Program-made: the position numbers and the translations under genes
Part shown: positions 43,596-52,624 of the stretch, in pieces
Position numbering within the stretch: position 1 is the stretch's first letter
Layout of the letters: every line of letters begins with the position of its first letter
Origin: Actinomycetes bacterium
Lineage (GTDB): Bacteria > Actinomycetota > Actinomycetes > Actinomycetales > Microbacteriaceae
Direction of reading: 5' to 3'
DNA: 64,000 bases
Assembly: GCA_029779645.1 (NCBI GenBank)
Contig: JAKPAC010000005.1
Location: 1 to 64,000 of the forward strand
The notes under the pieces: generated by a model
Database searches by the model: none
Told to the model about the DNA's origin: nothing
Seen by the model: the letters and a program-made list of their open reading frames with translations, nothing else

Positions 43596-43769
43596 CTACT
43601 TCAGCACGCCCCGCAGAAACACCATGTAGACGATCGCGAAGATCGCCACGACGGCCACATTGAACCCGAGTCGCCACCACAGCAGGTCGCGGAAGAACAG
43701 GATGTCACACACGACGATGATCGCGCCCATGAGCAGCAGGTAGCCGACGATGATGAGGTCACGTGACAT
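43596..43769 (-). CDS. Small membrane protein (57 aa)
   Basis: A 57-residue protein with two predicted helices, VGYLLLMGAIIVVCDILFF and LGFNVAVVAIFAIVYMVFL. ATG 43769 has GGAAGG about 10 nt upstream; the longer frame upstream is unlikely. I do not recognise the family with certainty. It sits between glnA and a lipoprotein gene, and is convergent with glnA. Confidence 0.65.
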   Translation of the reverse strand: MSRDLIIVGYLLLMGAIIVVCDILFFRDLLWWRLGFNVAVVAIFAIVYMVFLRGVLK

Positions 43770-43934
43770 GTGCCCGATCCTTCCTGGCGCGCCGGGTGCG
43801 CGCCGCCCGATGCACATCCTGCCACCCGGGCCGCCCCCGGTACAGGCGTCGGCGGGCCGGGCGACCAGCTTGTCGCACGTCGCCCGCTGTGCTTAGCTCG
43901 CGGCAACGCCACTCGCTGCAGACGGGACCCAGCC

Positions 43935-44372
43935 ATGCCTTCATCCGGATTGCGCGCACGCAGGCACCACCCGCGCATCCCCGCACTGGCCGGCCTCGTG
44001 CTGCTGGCCGCCTCGCTCATCGGCTGCGCGCCGGCTGCTCCCGATTCGGGGCTGTTCGCCGGGCCGGATGTCACGGCGCCACCCGCGGCGGTCACGGCTT
44101 CGGGCAACGTCAAGCCCGGCACGGTGCGCCTGCTGGGGAGTGACGATTCGGGTGTCGAGTACTACGTCCTGCAGACGGTGCCCGACTCCCAGACGTGCAT
44201 GGTGCTGCTGTTCCCTGACGGCGACGCGGTCAGCGGGTGCGGCGGGCTGCTGCCGGTGAAGCTGAGCTACAACGGCGTGCACGCCGTGCTCCATGACGAG
44301 GTCGTGCCGCCGACCGGAGGTGCGCAGGTGATCGGCGAGTATCTCCATGTCGTGCGTGCCGCCATCGGCTGA
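43935..44372 (+). CDS. Lipoprotein of unknown function
   Basis: A 145-residue protein with a basic N-terminus (RARRHHPR), a hydrophobic stretch, and a lipobox SLIGC, so it should be lipid-anchored after cleavage before the Cys. The mature domain (GTVRLLGSDDSGVEYYVLQTVPDSQTCMVLLF) is clearly related to the broken gene at 53258, where the same order of motifs occurs. Two cysteines in the mature part (QTCM and SGCGG) may form a disulfide. No known function. A 9-bp tandem repeat array begins 12 nt after its stop. Confidence 0.75.
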   Translation: MPSSGLRARRHHPRIPALAGLVLLAASLIGCAPAAPDSGLFAGPDVTAPPAAVTASGNVKPGTVRLLGSDDSGVEYYVLQTVPDSQTCMVLLFPDGDAVSGCGGLLPVKLSYNGVHAVLHDEVVPPTGGAQVIGEYLHVVRAAIG

Positions 44373-44384
44373 CGTCGCACGGCG

Positions 44385-44492
44385 CGCACCACACGCACCA
44401 CACGCGCCACACGCACCACACGCACCACACGCACCACACGCGCCACACGCGCCACACGCGCCACACGCGCCACACGCGCCACACGCGCCACA
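44385..44492. repeat. 9-bp tandem repeat array (12 units)
   Basis: Twelve uninterrupted head-to-tail copies of CGCRCCACA, where R is A in units 1, 2, 4, 5 and 6 and G in the others. It fills the gap between the lipoprotein stop (44372) and the glnE stop (44502), so it is noncoding and lies between convergent genes. It is a variable-number repeat candidate; the two unit types make a readable internal code. Confidence 0.95.
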
Positions 44493-44501
44493 CGCCGCAG
44501 C

Positions 44502-47500
44502 CTACTTCGCCCGGGCGCTCGTCTCGCCGTAGAACAGCTTCTCGAAGATCCGGCGCGCGCGACGGGTCACGGCCATGTAGTGCTCCTCCAGCTCGGTCGC
44601 GGATCCTGGTGCGTAGCCGAGCATCCGTGCGATGCCGTCGAGCTGGCGCCGATCCGTCGGCAGCAGGTCGCTCGCCCGCCCGCTCCACAGCGTGTTCGCC
44701 GAGCGAAGCCGGCTCGCCAGGGTCCACGCCTCGGCCAGCCGGTCGGCCTGCAGCGGGGTCACGAGCCCGGCGGCGGCCGCGGCATCCAGCGCCTCGATCG
44801 TCGACGCCGTGCGCAGCTGCGGAAGCGCCGCCGCGTGCTGCAGCTGCAGCAGCTGCACGAGCCACTCCACGTCACTCAGCGAGCCCGGCCCGAGCTTGAG
44901 GTGGCGCTCCGGCGGCGCCCCCTGGGGCAGTCGCTCGCTCTCGACGCGGGCCTTGATCCGCTTGATCTCGCGCACCGCCTGCGGCTCGATCGCGGGTGGA
45001 TACCGCATCTCGTCGACGAGCGCCATGAAATCGGCCTGCAGCCCGGCCTCTCCGGCGACGCCCCGGGCCCGCAGCAGCGCCTGCGACTCCCAGCCGTGCG
45101 ACCAGCGGTGGTAGTACTCGGCGTAGGCATCGAACGAGCGCGCCATCGGGCCGTTGCGACCCTCCGGCCGCAGGTCGGCGTCGAGCTCGAGCGGCATGCG
45201 GTGGTCGTCGCTGCGCGCGCGCAGCTCGGCCACCAGGGCGAGGGCGAGCTTGTGCGCCCGCTCGGGGTCGACGCCTCTCGCCCGGTACACGAACATGATG
45301 TCAGCGTCGGAGCCGAATCCGAGCTCCGCTCCCCCGAACCGCCCCATGCCGATGATGGCGAACTCGAGGGCGTCGTCCTCCGGCGGCACGATCTCGCGCC
45401 GCACGATGCGCAGCAGCGTCTGCAGCGTCACATCCGTGATGTCGGTGAGCGTCTCTGAGGTCTCCTGCCTGCTCAGCACCCCGAGCATCGTGCCCATCGC
45501 CGCCCGCAGCATCTCGCGCCGGCGCAGCGCCCGGATCGCCTTCACCGCGTGCGCCTCGTCTTCGCGCCGCGCGAGGATCGCCTCGGCCTCCTCGCGAAGC
45601 GCGGCCGCGCCGCGCGGCCGCAGCTGCTCGCTGCTGTCGAGCCAGGCGGCCGACTCCGGCGTCCACTCCATCAGCTCGCCGACGTAGCGGCTGCCCGTGA
45701 GCAGCCGCGTCATGCTGTGCGCGGCGGCCGAGGAGTCACGCAGCATCCGCAGGAACCAGTGGGTGTCGCCGAGCTTCTCGCTGATCCGACGGAACGCCAG
45801 CAGCCCATAGTCGGGGTCGGCGCCCTCGGCGAACCAGCCGATCATCACCGGCATCAGGTGCCGCTGGATGGTGGCCTTGCGCGAGAGCCCGGCGGTGAGC
45901 GCGCCGATGTGCCGCAGCGCTCCGTGGGGATCGACGAAGCCGATGGCCGCGAGGCGGTCGGCCGCCTGCTCGGGCGAGAGCTCCTGCTCGCGGTCTGGCA
46001 GCGCCGCGACCGCCGAGAGCAGGGGCCGGTAGAACAGGCGCACGTGGATCTCGCGCACCTCGCGCTTGACGCCCTCCCACAGCTCCCAGATGCCGGCGCC
46101 GTTGTCGGCCAGCCCACTGCCGCGCGCCAGCACCCGGAGCCCCTCGGGCGTGCGTGGCATCAGGTGGGTCTGCTTCAGCCGCAGCAGCTGCATGCGGTGC
46201 TCGAGCAGCCGCAGCACGCGATAGTCGTGGGCGAAGGTCGCCGCGTCGGCGCGGCCGATGTATCCCTCATCGACGAGGGCGTGAAGCGCGTCGAGCGTGC
46301 CGCGCTGGCGGATCGCGTCGTCGCTGAAGCCGTGCACGAGCTGGAGCAGCTGCACAGTGAATTCGATATCGCGAAGCCCGCCCGCACCGAGCTTGATCTG
46401 CAGCGGCGCCTCCTCCGCCGGAATGTGCTCGGTCACGCGCTCGCGCATGCGCTGCACCGAGTCGACGAAGTTCTCGCGTGCGGAGCTCGCCCAGACCATC
46501 GGGCCCACCGCGGCCACATACTGGTCGCCGAGCTCGGCGTCGCCGGCCAGCGGGCGTGCCTTCAGCAGCGCCTGAAACTCCCAGCTGTTGGCCCACCGCT
46601 CGTAGTAGGCGATATGCGAGTCGAGCGTGCGCACGAGCGCGCCCTTCTTGCCCTCTGGGCGCAGGTTCGCGTCGACCTCCCACAGCGGCGGCTCGACCTC
46701 CGGCGCCGACACGCCGCGCATCGTCTGCAGCGCGAGGCGGGTCGTGAGCTCGATGGCGCGAGGTTCACTGAGGCTGCCCTCGGGTTCGCCGGGCTCGCCG
46801 GCCTCGCCGGCCCCCGCACGCGCGCCGCCGACGAAGATCACGTCGACGTCGCTCACATAGTTCAGCTCGCGCGCGCCCGCCTTGCCCATGCCGATGATCG
46901 CGAGCCGCGCGGCGGCCACCTCGGCCCGGGTGAACTGGGCGCCCGGCCCGCCGCAGAGGCGCGTTCGCGCGACGGCGAGGGATGCCTCGAGCGCCGCCCC
47001 CGCGGCATCCGAGATGCTCGCCGCCACATCGCCGACGATCTCGACCGGCGCCGAGCTGCGCAGATCGAAGCCGGCGATCCGTGCGAGCAGCGCCCGGTAT
47101 CGCACGCGCAGCGCGACCCACGCCGACTCGTCGCCGCGCGCGGCGAAGCCCCCATGCGCGTCGACGGCCACCAGCATCTCGGTCGTCATCTCGGCCCGCG
47201 TCGGCAGGCTTCGCGGCGCTTCCACGAACGTCACGAGCTCGTCTGGATGCCGCAGAAAGAAGTCACCGAACCCGCTCGAGGCGCCCAGCAGCGCCCACAC
47301 CGCCGGCGCGGCCTCCTCGCTCGCCAGCGCAGCCCGCACGGCTTCCGGCGAGCGTCTCGCGATCCGCACGAGCGACGCGAGCGCAGCGTCCGGATCGGCG
47401 GCGATCGACGCCACGGTCTGCCAGCCGGCACGAGGCATGCCGAGCAGCGTCTCGAGCTCGCTGAGCCCGGCGTCGGCAGACGACAGCTCGGTGAAGCCGA

Positions 47501-47546
47501 TGCGCGCGAGCGCGGTCAGCGAGAACGCACCGGGAACACGCGACAT
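44502..47546 (-). CDS. glnE: Bifunctional glutamine synthetase adenylyltransferase / adenylyl-removing enzyme
   Basis: A 1014-residue protein with two nucleotidyltransferase halves. The N-terminal half has GMGKAGARELNYVSDVDVIFV, and the C-terminal half has GMGRFGGAELGFGSDADIMFV, the paired GxGxxGxxE...SDxD motifs of adenylyl-removing and adenylyl-transferring domains. It modifies the Tyr of GlnA to tune glutamine synthesis. It lies 13 nt after glnA2 on the same strand, an arrangement conserved in actinobacteria. Confidence 0.95.
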   Translation of the reverse strand: MSRVPGAFSLTALARIGFTELSSADAGLSELETLLGMPRAGWQTVASIAADPDAALASLVRIARRSPEAVRAALASEEAAPAVWALLGASSGFGDFFLRHPDELVTFVEAPRSLPTRAEMTTEMLVAVDAHGGFAARGDESAWVALRVRYRALLARIAGFDLRSSAPVEIVGDVAASISDAAGAALEASLAVARTRLCGGPGAQFTRAEVAAARLAIIGMGKAGARELNYVSDVDVIFVGGARAGAGEAGEPGEPEGSLSEPRAIELTTRLALQTMRGVSAPEVEPPLWEVDANLRPEGKKGALVRTLDSHIAYYERWANSWEFQALLKARPLAGDAELGDQYVAAVGPMVWASSARENFVDSVQRMRERVTEHIPAEEAPLQIKLGAGGLRDIEFTVQLLQLVHGFSDDAIRQRGTLDALHALVDEGYIGRADAATFAHDYRVLRLLEHRMQLLRLKQTHLMPRTPEGLRVLARGSGLADNGAGIWELWEGVKREVREIHVRLFYRPLLSAVAALPDREQELSPEQAADRLAAIGFVDPHGALRHIGALTAGLSRKATIQRHLMPVMIGWFAEGADPDYGLLAFRRISEKLGDTHWFLRMLRDSSAAAHSMTRLLTGSRYVGELMEWTPESAAWLDSSEQLRPRGAAALREEAEAILARREDEAHAVKAIRALRRREMLRAAMGTMLGVLSRQETSETLTDITDVTLQTLLRIVRREIVPPEDDALEFAIIGMGRFGGAELGFGSDADIMFVYRARGVDPERAHKLALALVAELRARSDDHRMPLELDADLRPEGRNGPMARSFDAYAEYYHRWSHGWESQALLRARGVAGEAGLQADFMALVDEMRYPPAIEPQAVREIKRIKARVESERLPQGAPPERHLKLGPGSLSDVEWLVQLLQLQHAAALPQLRTASTIEALDAAAAAGLVTPLQADRLAEAWTLASRLRSANTLWSGRASDLLPTDRRQLDGIARMLGYAPGSATELEEHYMAVTRRARRIFEKLFYGETSARAK

Positions 47547-47559
47547 CGGACGATCCGCG

Positions 47560-48897
47560 TCAAAGCATCTCGAGGTTGCTCTTCAACTCGAACGGCGTGA
47601 CCTGCGCGCGGTACTCCTGCCATTCCTTGCGCTTGTTCAGCAGCACGTAGTTGAAGACCTGCTCGCCGAGGGTCTCTGCGACCAGCTCGCTCTCCTCCAT
47701 GTACTCGAGGGCGTGGTCGAGGCTCGCCGGCAGCGGAGCGTAGCCCAGCGCGCGGCGCTCGGCGTCGGTGAGCGACCAGACGTTGTCTTCGGCCTCGGGC
47801 GGCAGCTCGTAGCCCTCTTCGATCCCCTTCATGCCCGCGGCAAGCAGCAGCGCGTAGGCGAGATACGGGTTCGCGGCCGAGTCGAGCCCGCGGTACTCGA
47901 TGCGCGAGCTCTGCCCCTTGCTGGGCTTGTAGAGCGGCACCCGCACGAGCGCGGAGCGGTTGTTGTGGCCCCAGCAGATGAAGCTCGGCGCCTCGTCGCC
48001 GCCCCAGAGTCGCTTGTACGAGTTGACGAACTGGTTCGTCACCGCCGAGATCTCGCGGGCGTGGTGCAGGAGGCCGGCGATGAAGCTGCGGCCGGTCTTC
48101 GAGAGCTGGTACTGCGCGCCCTCCTCGTAGAAGGCGTTCACGTCGCCCTCGAACAGCGACATGTGCGTGTGCATGCCGCTGCCGGGATGTCCGCTCAGCG
48201 GCTTGGGCATGAACGTCGCGTACACGCCCTGCTCGATCGCGACCTCCTTGATCACCGTGCGGAAGGTCATGATGTTGTCGGCGGTGGTGAGCGCGTCGGC
48301 GTAGCGCAGGTCGATCTCGTTCTGGCCCGGCCCCGCCTCGTGGTGACTGAACTCGACCGAGATGCCGAGGTCCTCCAGCATCCGCACCGAGCGCCGACGG
48401 AAGTCGTGCGCCGTGCCGCCGGGAACGTTGTCGAAGTACCCCGCCGAGTCGACCGGCTGCGGGCCTTCGCCGTCATAGCTCGACGACTTCAGCAGGTAGA
48501 ACTCGATCTCGGGATGCGTATAGAACGTGAAGCCTCGATCCGCCGCCTTCGCGAGGGCGCGCTTGAGCACGTTGCGCGGGTCGGCGACCGCAGGCTGCCC
48601 GTCGGGCGTCGTGATGTCGCAGAACATCCGGGCCGTCGGGTCGATCTCGCCGCGCCACGGCAGGATCTGGAACGTGGTCGGGTCTGGATGTGCAAGCAGA
48701 TCCGACTCGAACGAACGGCTCAGCCCCTCGATCGCCGAGCCGTCGAAGCCGATGCCCTCGGCGAACGCGCCCTCGACCTCGGCCGGCGCGATCGCGACCG
48801 ACTTGAGCGTGCCGATGACGTCGGTGAACCACAGGCGGACAAACTTCGCGCCGCGTTCCTCGATCGTTCGCAAGACAAAGTCGCGCTGCTTGTCCAT
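47560..48897 (-). CDS. glnA2: Glutamine synthetase-like protein (GlnA2 type)
   Basis: A 445-residue second glutamine synthetase family member. Active-site segments ITTPDGQPAVADPRNVL, HPEIEFYLLK, GSGMHTHMSLFEGD and NQFVNSYKRLWGGDEAP are present. It lacks the YxLPPEE adenylylation loop of GlnA, having YELPPEAEDN in a similar place. The gene is upstream of glnE, as in Mycobacterium. GlnA2 relatives have been linked to polyamine use in Streptomyces, so the substrate may not be ammonia. Confidence 0.9.
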   Translation of the reverse strand: MDKQRDFVLRTIEERGAKFVRLWFTDVIGTLKSVAIAPAEVEGAFAEGIGFDGSAIEGLSRSFESDLLAHPDPTTFQILPWRGEIDPTARMFCDITTPDGQPAVADPRNVLKRALAKAADRGFTFYTHPEIEFYLLKSSSYDGEGPQPVDSAGYFDNVPGGTAHDFRRRSVRMLEDLGISVEFSHHEAGPGQNEIDLRYADALTTADNIMTFRTVIKEVAIEQGVYATFMPKPLSGHPGSGMHTHMSLFEGDVNAFYEEGAQYQLSKTGRSFIAGLLHHAREISAVTNQFVNSYKRLWGGDEAPSFICWGHNNRSALVRVPLYKPSKGQSSRIEYRGLDSAANPYLAYALLLAAGMKGIEEGYELPPEAEDNVWSLTDAERRALGYAPLPASLDHALEYMEESELVAETLGEQVFNYVLLNKRKEWQEYRAQVTPFELKSNLEML

Positions 48898-48907
48898 GGG
48901 GTCCTTC

Positions 48908-49093
48908 CTAGCGGTCTTCGCGTGCCTCTTCTTCGGCCCACGCGCGGCTGCGCTCGCGCAGCAGCTCGGGTGCCTTCATCGCCTCTTCGCGCGTCTCGAA
49001 GGGACCGGCGCGGTCGATCGCGGGCGACTCGAAGCCCTGCTCCACCTCGCCGGTGACGAGGTTGTACCAAAATTTCGTGCTCGCGTTCGACAT
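48908..49093 (-). CDS. Small SPOR-like protein (61 aa)
   Basis: A 61-residue protein beginning MSNASTKFWYNLVTGEVEQG and continuing GPFETREEAM, which matches the small actinobacterial family usually annotated as a SPOR-domain protein. It has no signal peptide. The stop is 10 nt upstream of the glnA2 start, so it is first in a possible operon with glnA2 and glnE. A TAGGAT -10 box (reverse complement of 49125-49130) lies upstream. Confidence 0.75.
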   Translation of the reverse strand: MSNASTKFWYNLVTGEVEQGFESPAIDRAGPFETREEAMKAPELLRERSRAWAEEEAREDR

Positions 49094-49143
49094 GACGTGT
49101 GCCCTCCAGATGCTGTTGAGTCCGATCCTAGTGGGGCCGCCAC

Positions 49144-49149
49144 TAGTGT
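49144..49149 (+). promoter_or_regulatory. -10 box for leaderless ppgK
   Basis: TAGTGT ends 6 nt before ATG 49156, which fits a leaderless transcript. A second -10 box, on the opposite strand at 49125-49130, drives the SPOR-glnA2-glnE side, so the 62-nt intergenic region is a compact divergent promoter. Confidence 0.5.
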
Positions 49150-49155
49150 TGTGGC

Positions 49156-49905
49156 ATGGCGAAGCATCAGGCCGTCGGGGTCGATATCGGCGGCACCGGC
49201 ATCAAGGCCGCACTGGTCAATCTCGAGCATGGCGCGATCATCGGCGACCGGGTTCGGGTCGCCACGCCGCAGGGTGCCAAGCCGGCCGATGTGCTCCAGG
49301 CCGTGCGCGAGGTGCTCGACACACTCGAGGTCACCGACCAGCGCATCTCGCTGGGCGTCGCCTTCCCCGCGATCGTGAAGCACGGCCGAACGATGTCGGC
49401 ATCCAACGTCTCAGACGACTGGATCGGCTTCGAGGCAGAGAAGTTCTTCGAAGACGGTCTCGGTCGCGACATCGCGTTCACCAACGACGCGGATGCCGCG
49501 GGCATCGCCGAGGCGCGCTACGGGGCCGCGCGTGGCAATGACGGCCTGGTCATCCTCACCACGCTCGGCACCGGCATCGGCTCGGCGTTTCTCTACGACG
49601 GGGCCCTCATCCCGAACACGGAGCTCGGGCACCTCCGGCACGACGGCGACTCGATCGAGCGCTGGGCTGCGTACTCCGCGAAAGAGCGCGAGCAGCTCTC
49701 GTGGGATGCCTGGGCCCGGCGCCTGCAGGAGCTGTATTCGCACATCGAGCGTCTGTTCAGCCCCGACCTCATCGTGGTCGGCGGCGGCGTCTCGAAGCAC
49801 TCGCATGAGTTTCTGCCGCTGCTGGAGCTGCGCACGCCCATCGTCCCCGCGGTGCATCGCAATGCGGCGGGCATCATCGGCGCGGCGAGCCTGTCGCACG
49901 GCTGA
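49156..49905 (+). CDS. ppgK: Polyphosphate glucokinase (ROK family)
   Basis: A 249-residue ROK-fold kinase that phosphorylates glucose with polyphosphate (or ATP) as donor. The phosphate loop is GVDIGGTGIKAALV, the catalytic Asp lies in FTNDADAAGIAEARYG, and LTTLGTGIGSAFL follows. The long ROK zinc motif is absent, typical of the short actinobacterial polyP enzymes. ATG 49156 sits 6 nt after a TAGTGT -10 box, so the transcript is likely leaderless. Confidence 0.9.
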   Translation: MAKHQAVGVDIGGTGIKAALVNLEHGAIIGDRVRVATPQGAKPADVLQAVREVLDTLEVTDQRISLGVAFPAIVKHGRTMSASNVSDDWIGFEAEKFFEDGLGRDIAFTNDADAAGIAEARYGAARGNDGLVILTTLGTGIGSAFLYDGALIPNTELGHLRHDGDSIERWAAYSAKEREQLSWDAWARRLQELYSHIERLFSPDLIVVGGGVSKHSHEFLPLLELRTPIVPAVHRNAAGIIGAASLSHG

Positions 49906-50055
49906 CGACTCGTGCGTCCGCGGTCTCGGGCCGCCACCTCGGCAGGCCCGCGCTGCGGCTGCAGCGCGACGGCCGCATCGCGCCTTCTGCTAGCCTGATC
50001 GGCAATTTGTCATCCTCGAGGTCACTCGAGCACACGCAGATCGGATTGAAGGCAT

Positions 50056-50622
50056 GTGCAGCGCAGCACGTCTCGTTCGCTTCTCTCACTCGGCGCCGTC
50101 GGCGCCGCGCTCCTCCTGATCGTCGGGTGTCCGGCCTCCCCGGAGCCCGCGCCGTCGCTATCCCAGTCACAGGCGACTGACGGACCGGCGGGCGACGGCG
50201 CGGCCCCGGCAGGTGAGACGAAAGACCCGGCAGGTGAAACGAAGGCGCCGGCAGACGCGCAGGGCACCGCCGTGCTGACCTACGCCGACAAGACGTACTC
50301 GGCCACGCTCCAGCTGTGCTCGCTGTACGACAGCGGCGACGCCCTGTTTCATGGGATCGCATACGACAGCGACGGCAACGAGGTCGGCTACCTCGAGGGC
50401 GACTTCGTCGGCCTCACCGACGTTCCGAACGGTGAGGCGCGGATCGACTTCGGCGCGAAAGCCACGCTGCAGAGCACCGACGAATTCGTCGCGATGGGGA
50501 GCCCTGGCGGAGCGATCGCGCTCGGCGACTTCACCGCGACAGAGCTGATCCTCGCCGCGGGCGCATGGCAGTCAGACGGCGCACAGCTGCCGCCGGCGAC
50601 CCTGAGGGTGACCTGCCCGTAG
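50056..50622 (+). CDS. Lipoprotein of unknown function
   Basis: A 188-residue protein with lipobox LIVGC after a hydrophobic signal, and a low-complexity linker with a duplicated AGETK motif (18-nt repeat in the DNA). The mature domain begins AVLTYADKTYSATLQLCSLYDSG. It has two cysteines (Cys in LQLCSL and near the C-terminus) that could pair. Start is GTG 50056. Family unrecognised. Confidence 0.7.
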   Translation: MQRSTSRSLLSLGAVGAALLLIVGCPASPEPAPSLSQSQATDGPAGDGAAPAGETKDPAGETKAPADAQGTAVLTYADKTYSATLQLCSLYDSGDALFHGIAYDSDGNEVGYLEGDFVGLTDVPNGEARIDFGAKATLQSTDEFVAMGSPGGAIALGDFTATELILAAGAWQSDGAQLPPATLRVTCP

Positions 50623-50707
50623 CGGAGGCGAGCTGTGCGCGGCTGGGTCTGCCCGCGAGTGCAGCTTGGCCTGCGCGCCAGTGCATCGCCGCGACGGCTG
50701 CCCGTCG

Positions 50708-51349
50708 CTACGCGCGACGACGGGAGCGGATCACCAAGCTCGTGCCGACAGCGGCGAGCGTCATCGCCACGACTGCGGCGATGCCTTTGCCGCCGCCCGT
50801 CGTCGCGAGCTCGCCCTCGGGCGAGGGCGCAGATTCAGGCGCCGTGTCCTCCGCGCTGCCGCCGCCGTTCTCCCCGCCGCCAGCGGAGTGCGCGAGCACG
50901 GTGAACCTCGCCGCCGCAGCGCCCGATGTGTCGCCGGTCAGGGTGACGGTGTGCGCCCCCGCATCGAACTCATCGGTGATGGCGATCGTGAACGAGACAC
51001 GGCCCCGACCGTCTGCCAGCGCAGTCACCGGTGCACTGCCTGCCGGCGCGAACGTGGCGGTGACCGATTCTCCTGATGCGAAGCCAGTGCCGTGCACGGT
51101 GAGGGTGTCGCCCACGCGCACGTCGCCGGCAGAGACGCTGGCCGCGGGGGCGCTGGCGCTGAGCCCGGGCGCCACGGTGAGCACGTATTCAGCCGCAACC
51201 CGATTCCCCCGTGCGTCATCAGCCGCAACGGTGAACGTGGATGTCCCCGCAGCGACGGGAGTGCCACTGAGCCTGCCCGTCGACTCGTCAAGCGTCACTC
51301 CGCCCGGCAGTGCGCCTGCGGTCAGCACATACGTCTCGGGCGGGTTGGC
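50708..51349 (-). pseudogene. 5'-truncated surface protein with Ig-like domain and LAxTG anchor
   Basis: The frame begins abruptly at a TAG inside the 22-bp rnpB repeat and continues with a He_PIG-type Ig domain (YVLTAGALPGGVTLDESTG, then LSGTPVAAG), a second domain, and a C-terminal sortase signal: LATTG, a hydrophobic stretch, and RSRRRA. GTG 51328 is the first usable start but would leave no signal peptide, so the protein could not reach the surface. The natural N-terminus is missing. The stop is clean. Confidence 0.7.
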
Positions 51350-51361
51350 CTATACGCCGGG
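51340..51361. repeat. 22-bp direct repeat copy of the rnpB 3' end (left)
   Basis: The sequence GGGTTGGCCTATACGCCGGG with two more bases at its left side is identical to the 3' end of rnpB at 53629-53650 and in the same orientation. The flanking bases differ on both sides. It interrupts the coding sequence of the surface protein. This is the expected pattern of a duplicated attachment site. Confidence 0.85.
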
Positions 51362-51515
51362 CTCAGAATGTGCCCGACCATGATGTTCACGGCGTCGGTG
51401 CTGGTGTCGGTGCCGTCGCTGACGGTGAGGCGAAGGGCTTAGATCTCGCCCGCCGTGCCCGCGGGTGAACGATGCGGTCGCCGTCGTCGCCCCGGTGAGG
51501 GCGCGCGGGCTGTGT
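51362..51515 (-). pseudogene. Decayed surface-protein repeat fragment
   Basis: On the minus strand, translation in one frame gives LTGATTATASFTRGHGG and, in another frame after an indel, ALRLTVSDGTDTSTDAVNIMV, together resembling the end of a PKD/cadherin-like extracellular repeat. The frame then breaks again at the rnpB repeat before the intact Ig-like domain. The fragments run in the same order as in one protein, so at least two disruptions have occurred. The rest of the stretch to 51601 has no recognisable feature. Confidence 0.55.
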
Positions 51516-51601
51516 GCCCGGTGCGGGCGCGTGCGCGGCCGCACGGTCGTGGATGTGGACGCGTAACCGATAAGAGTTGGCCCACCCCGCGCCACGACCA
51601 G

Positions 51602-52624
51602 CTACGTCCGTGGAGCCGCTGAGTGAGTGAGCACTTTCGCAACTGCTGCGACGAGCGTTTCATCATTCACGACGAAGTCGGGGGCGAATGCGTCGACCAC
51701 CACAATATTGACGCCGTCCGCCAACCGCCACACAGTTCCTTCGGAATCGGGCAGCGTGACTGCAACTGCATTGCCAGACCAGGGCGACGGAAGCCCGGGC
51801 GCCGTCATTTCGTCAACGTCGACGCCCCATCCCCCACCGGCCGTCCATCTGACCTCAACGGACTTGCCGGCTTGATCGACAAGCCTGCAACCGGTGTAGC
51901 GCGACGCTCTGTCGGCGATCAGACCAACAGTGAGTGGAGGGTCGATGTAGAGAATCCCGTCTTCGCCCTTCAGCTCGACGCCGAGCTCCGCCCCCGTCTC
52001 AGCGGCAAGCGCGAGGCAGTTGGAGTCAATCCAGCCGTTTCGGTCCCGTTCCCATGGCATCCAGGGTTGCAGGTTTTTCGCCACGAGCGGGGTGACCGCG
52101 GCGGAAGTTGCGAGGGTTGTCGCATGATCGTCATCAATCCCGTTCGTACTCGTTACGACTACAAAGTCGCCGCTCTCGGAAATCACGGTGCAGTACCAGG
52201 AACAGTCCGCGACCGTTCGCCACAGGTCGACAGTCTCGAGATCGACGCCCACCACGCCGACAGCAGGTAACGCGGCAACCCAGAGCACATCGACCCCGTC
52301 GGCCCACCAGGTGCAAGAGATCCCACCGGCGTTCCGAAGTGTGTCAAAGGTTTCGGTTTGCTGACTTTCACGGAGTTCAGCCGGTTCGCCCAGCACCTCA
52401 CGCACCTCGTCAATGGACAACAGGCGATTGCAATCTAGATCGAGGAGCAACGGGGGGCGCTCGCCCGGTGCAATGACGGTTATGGGGGGCTGCGAAGGGG
52501 TCGGTGCGGCGTCGCTAGACGCAGACGGCGACACCACAGGGCTTGGCGACGCGCACCCGGCAAGCACCACCGTTGCGGCGAGGAACCCGAGAAGCAACGG
52601 AGCACGGCGCGGAGCTGGAGACAT
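51602..52624 (-). CDS. Lipoprotein of unknown function (accessory stretch)
   Basis: A 340-residue exported lipoprotein with signal MSPAPRRAPLLLGFLAATVVLAGC (lipobox VLAGC), followed by a Ser/Pro-rich linker and two repeats of a Cys-containing domain (DCNRLLSIDEVREVLGEPAEL and DSNCLALAAETGAELGVEL). The codon usage is visibly less GC-rich than the neighbours. Several paired cysteines suggest disulfides. Family unrecognised. It lies inside the region bounded by the two rnpB repeats. Confidence 0.7.
   Translation of the reverse strand: MSPAPRRAPLLLGFLAATVVLAGCASPSPVVSPSASSDAAPTPSQPPITVIAPGERPPLLLDLDCNRLLSIDEVREVLGEPAELRESQQTETFDTLRNAGGISCTWWADGVDVLWVAALPAVGVVGVDLETVDLWRTVADCSWYCTVISESGDFVVVTSTNGIDDDHATTLATSAAVTPLVAKNLQPWMPWERDRNGWIDSNCLALAAETGAELGVELKGEDGILYIDPPLTVGLIADRASRYTGCRLVDQAGKSVEVRWTAGGGWGVDVDEMTAPGLPSPWSGNAVAVTLPDSEGTVWRLADGVNIVVVDAFAPDFVVNDETLVAAVAKVLTHSAAPRT

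Noticed and set aside
44385..44492. The tandem array as a CRISPR
   Set aside because: Units are 9 bp with no spacers and no cas genes nearby.
44347..44532. Frame encoding HAP repeats across the 9-bp array
   Set aside because: The array is a multiple of 3 so it stays open in every frame; there is no ribosome-binding site or conserved flank.
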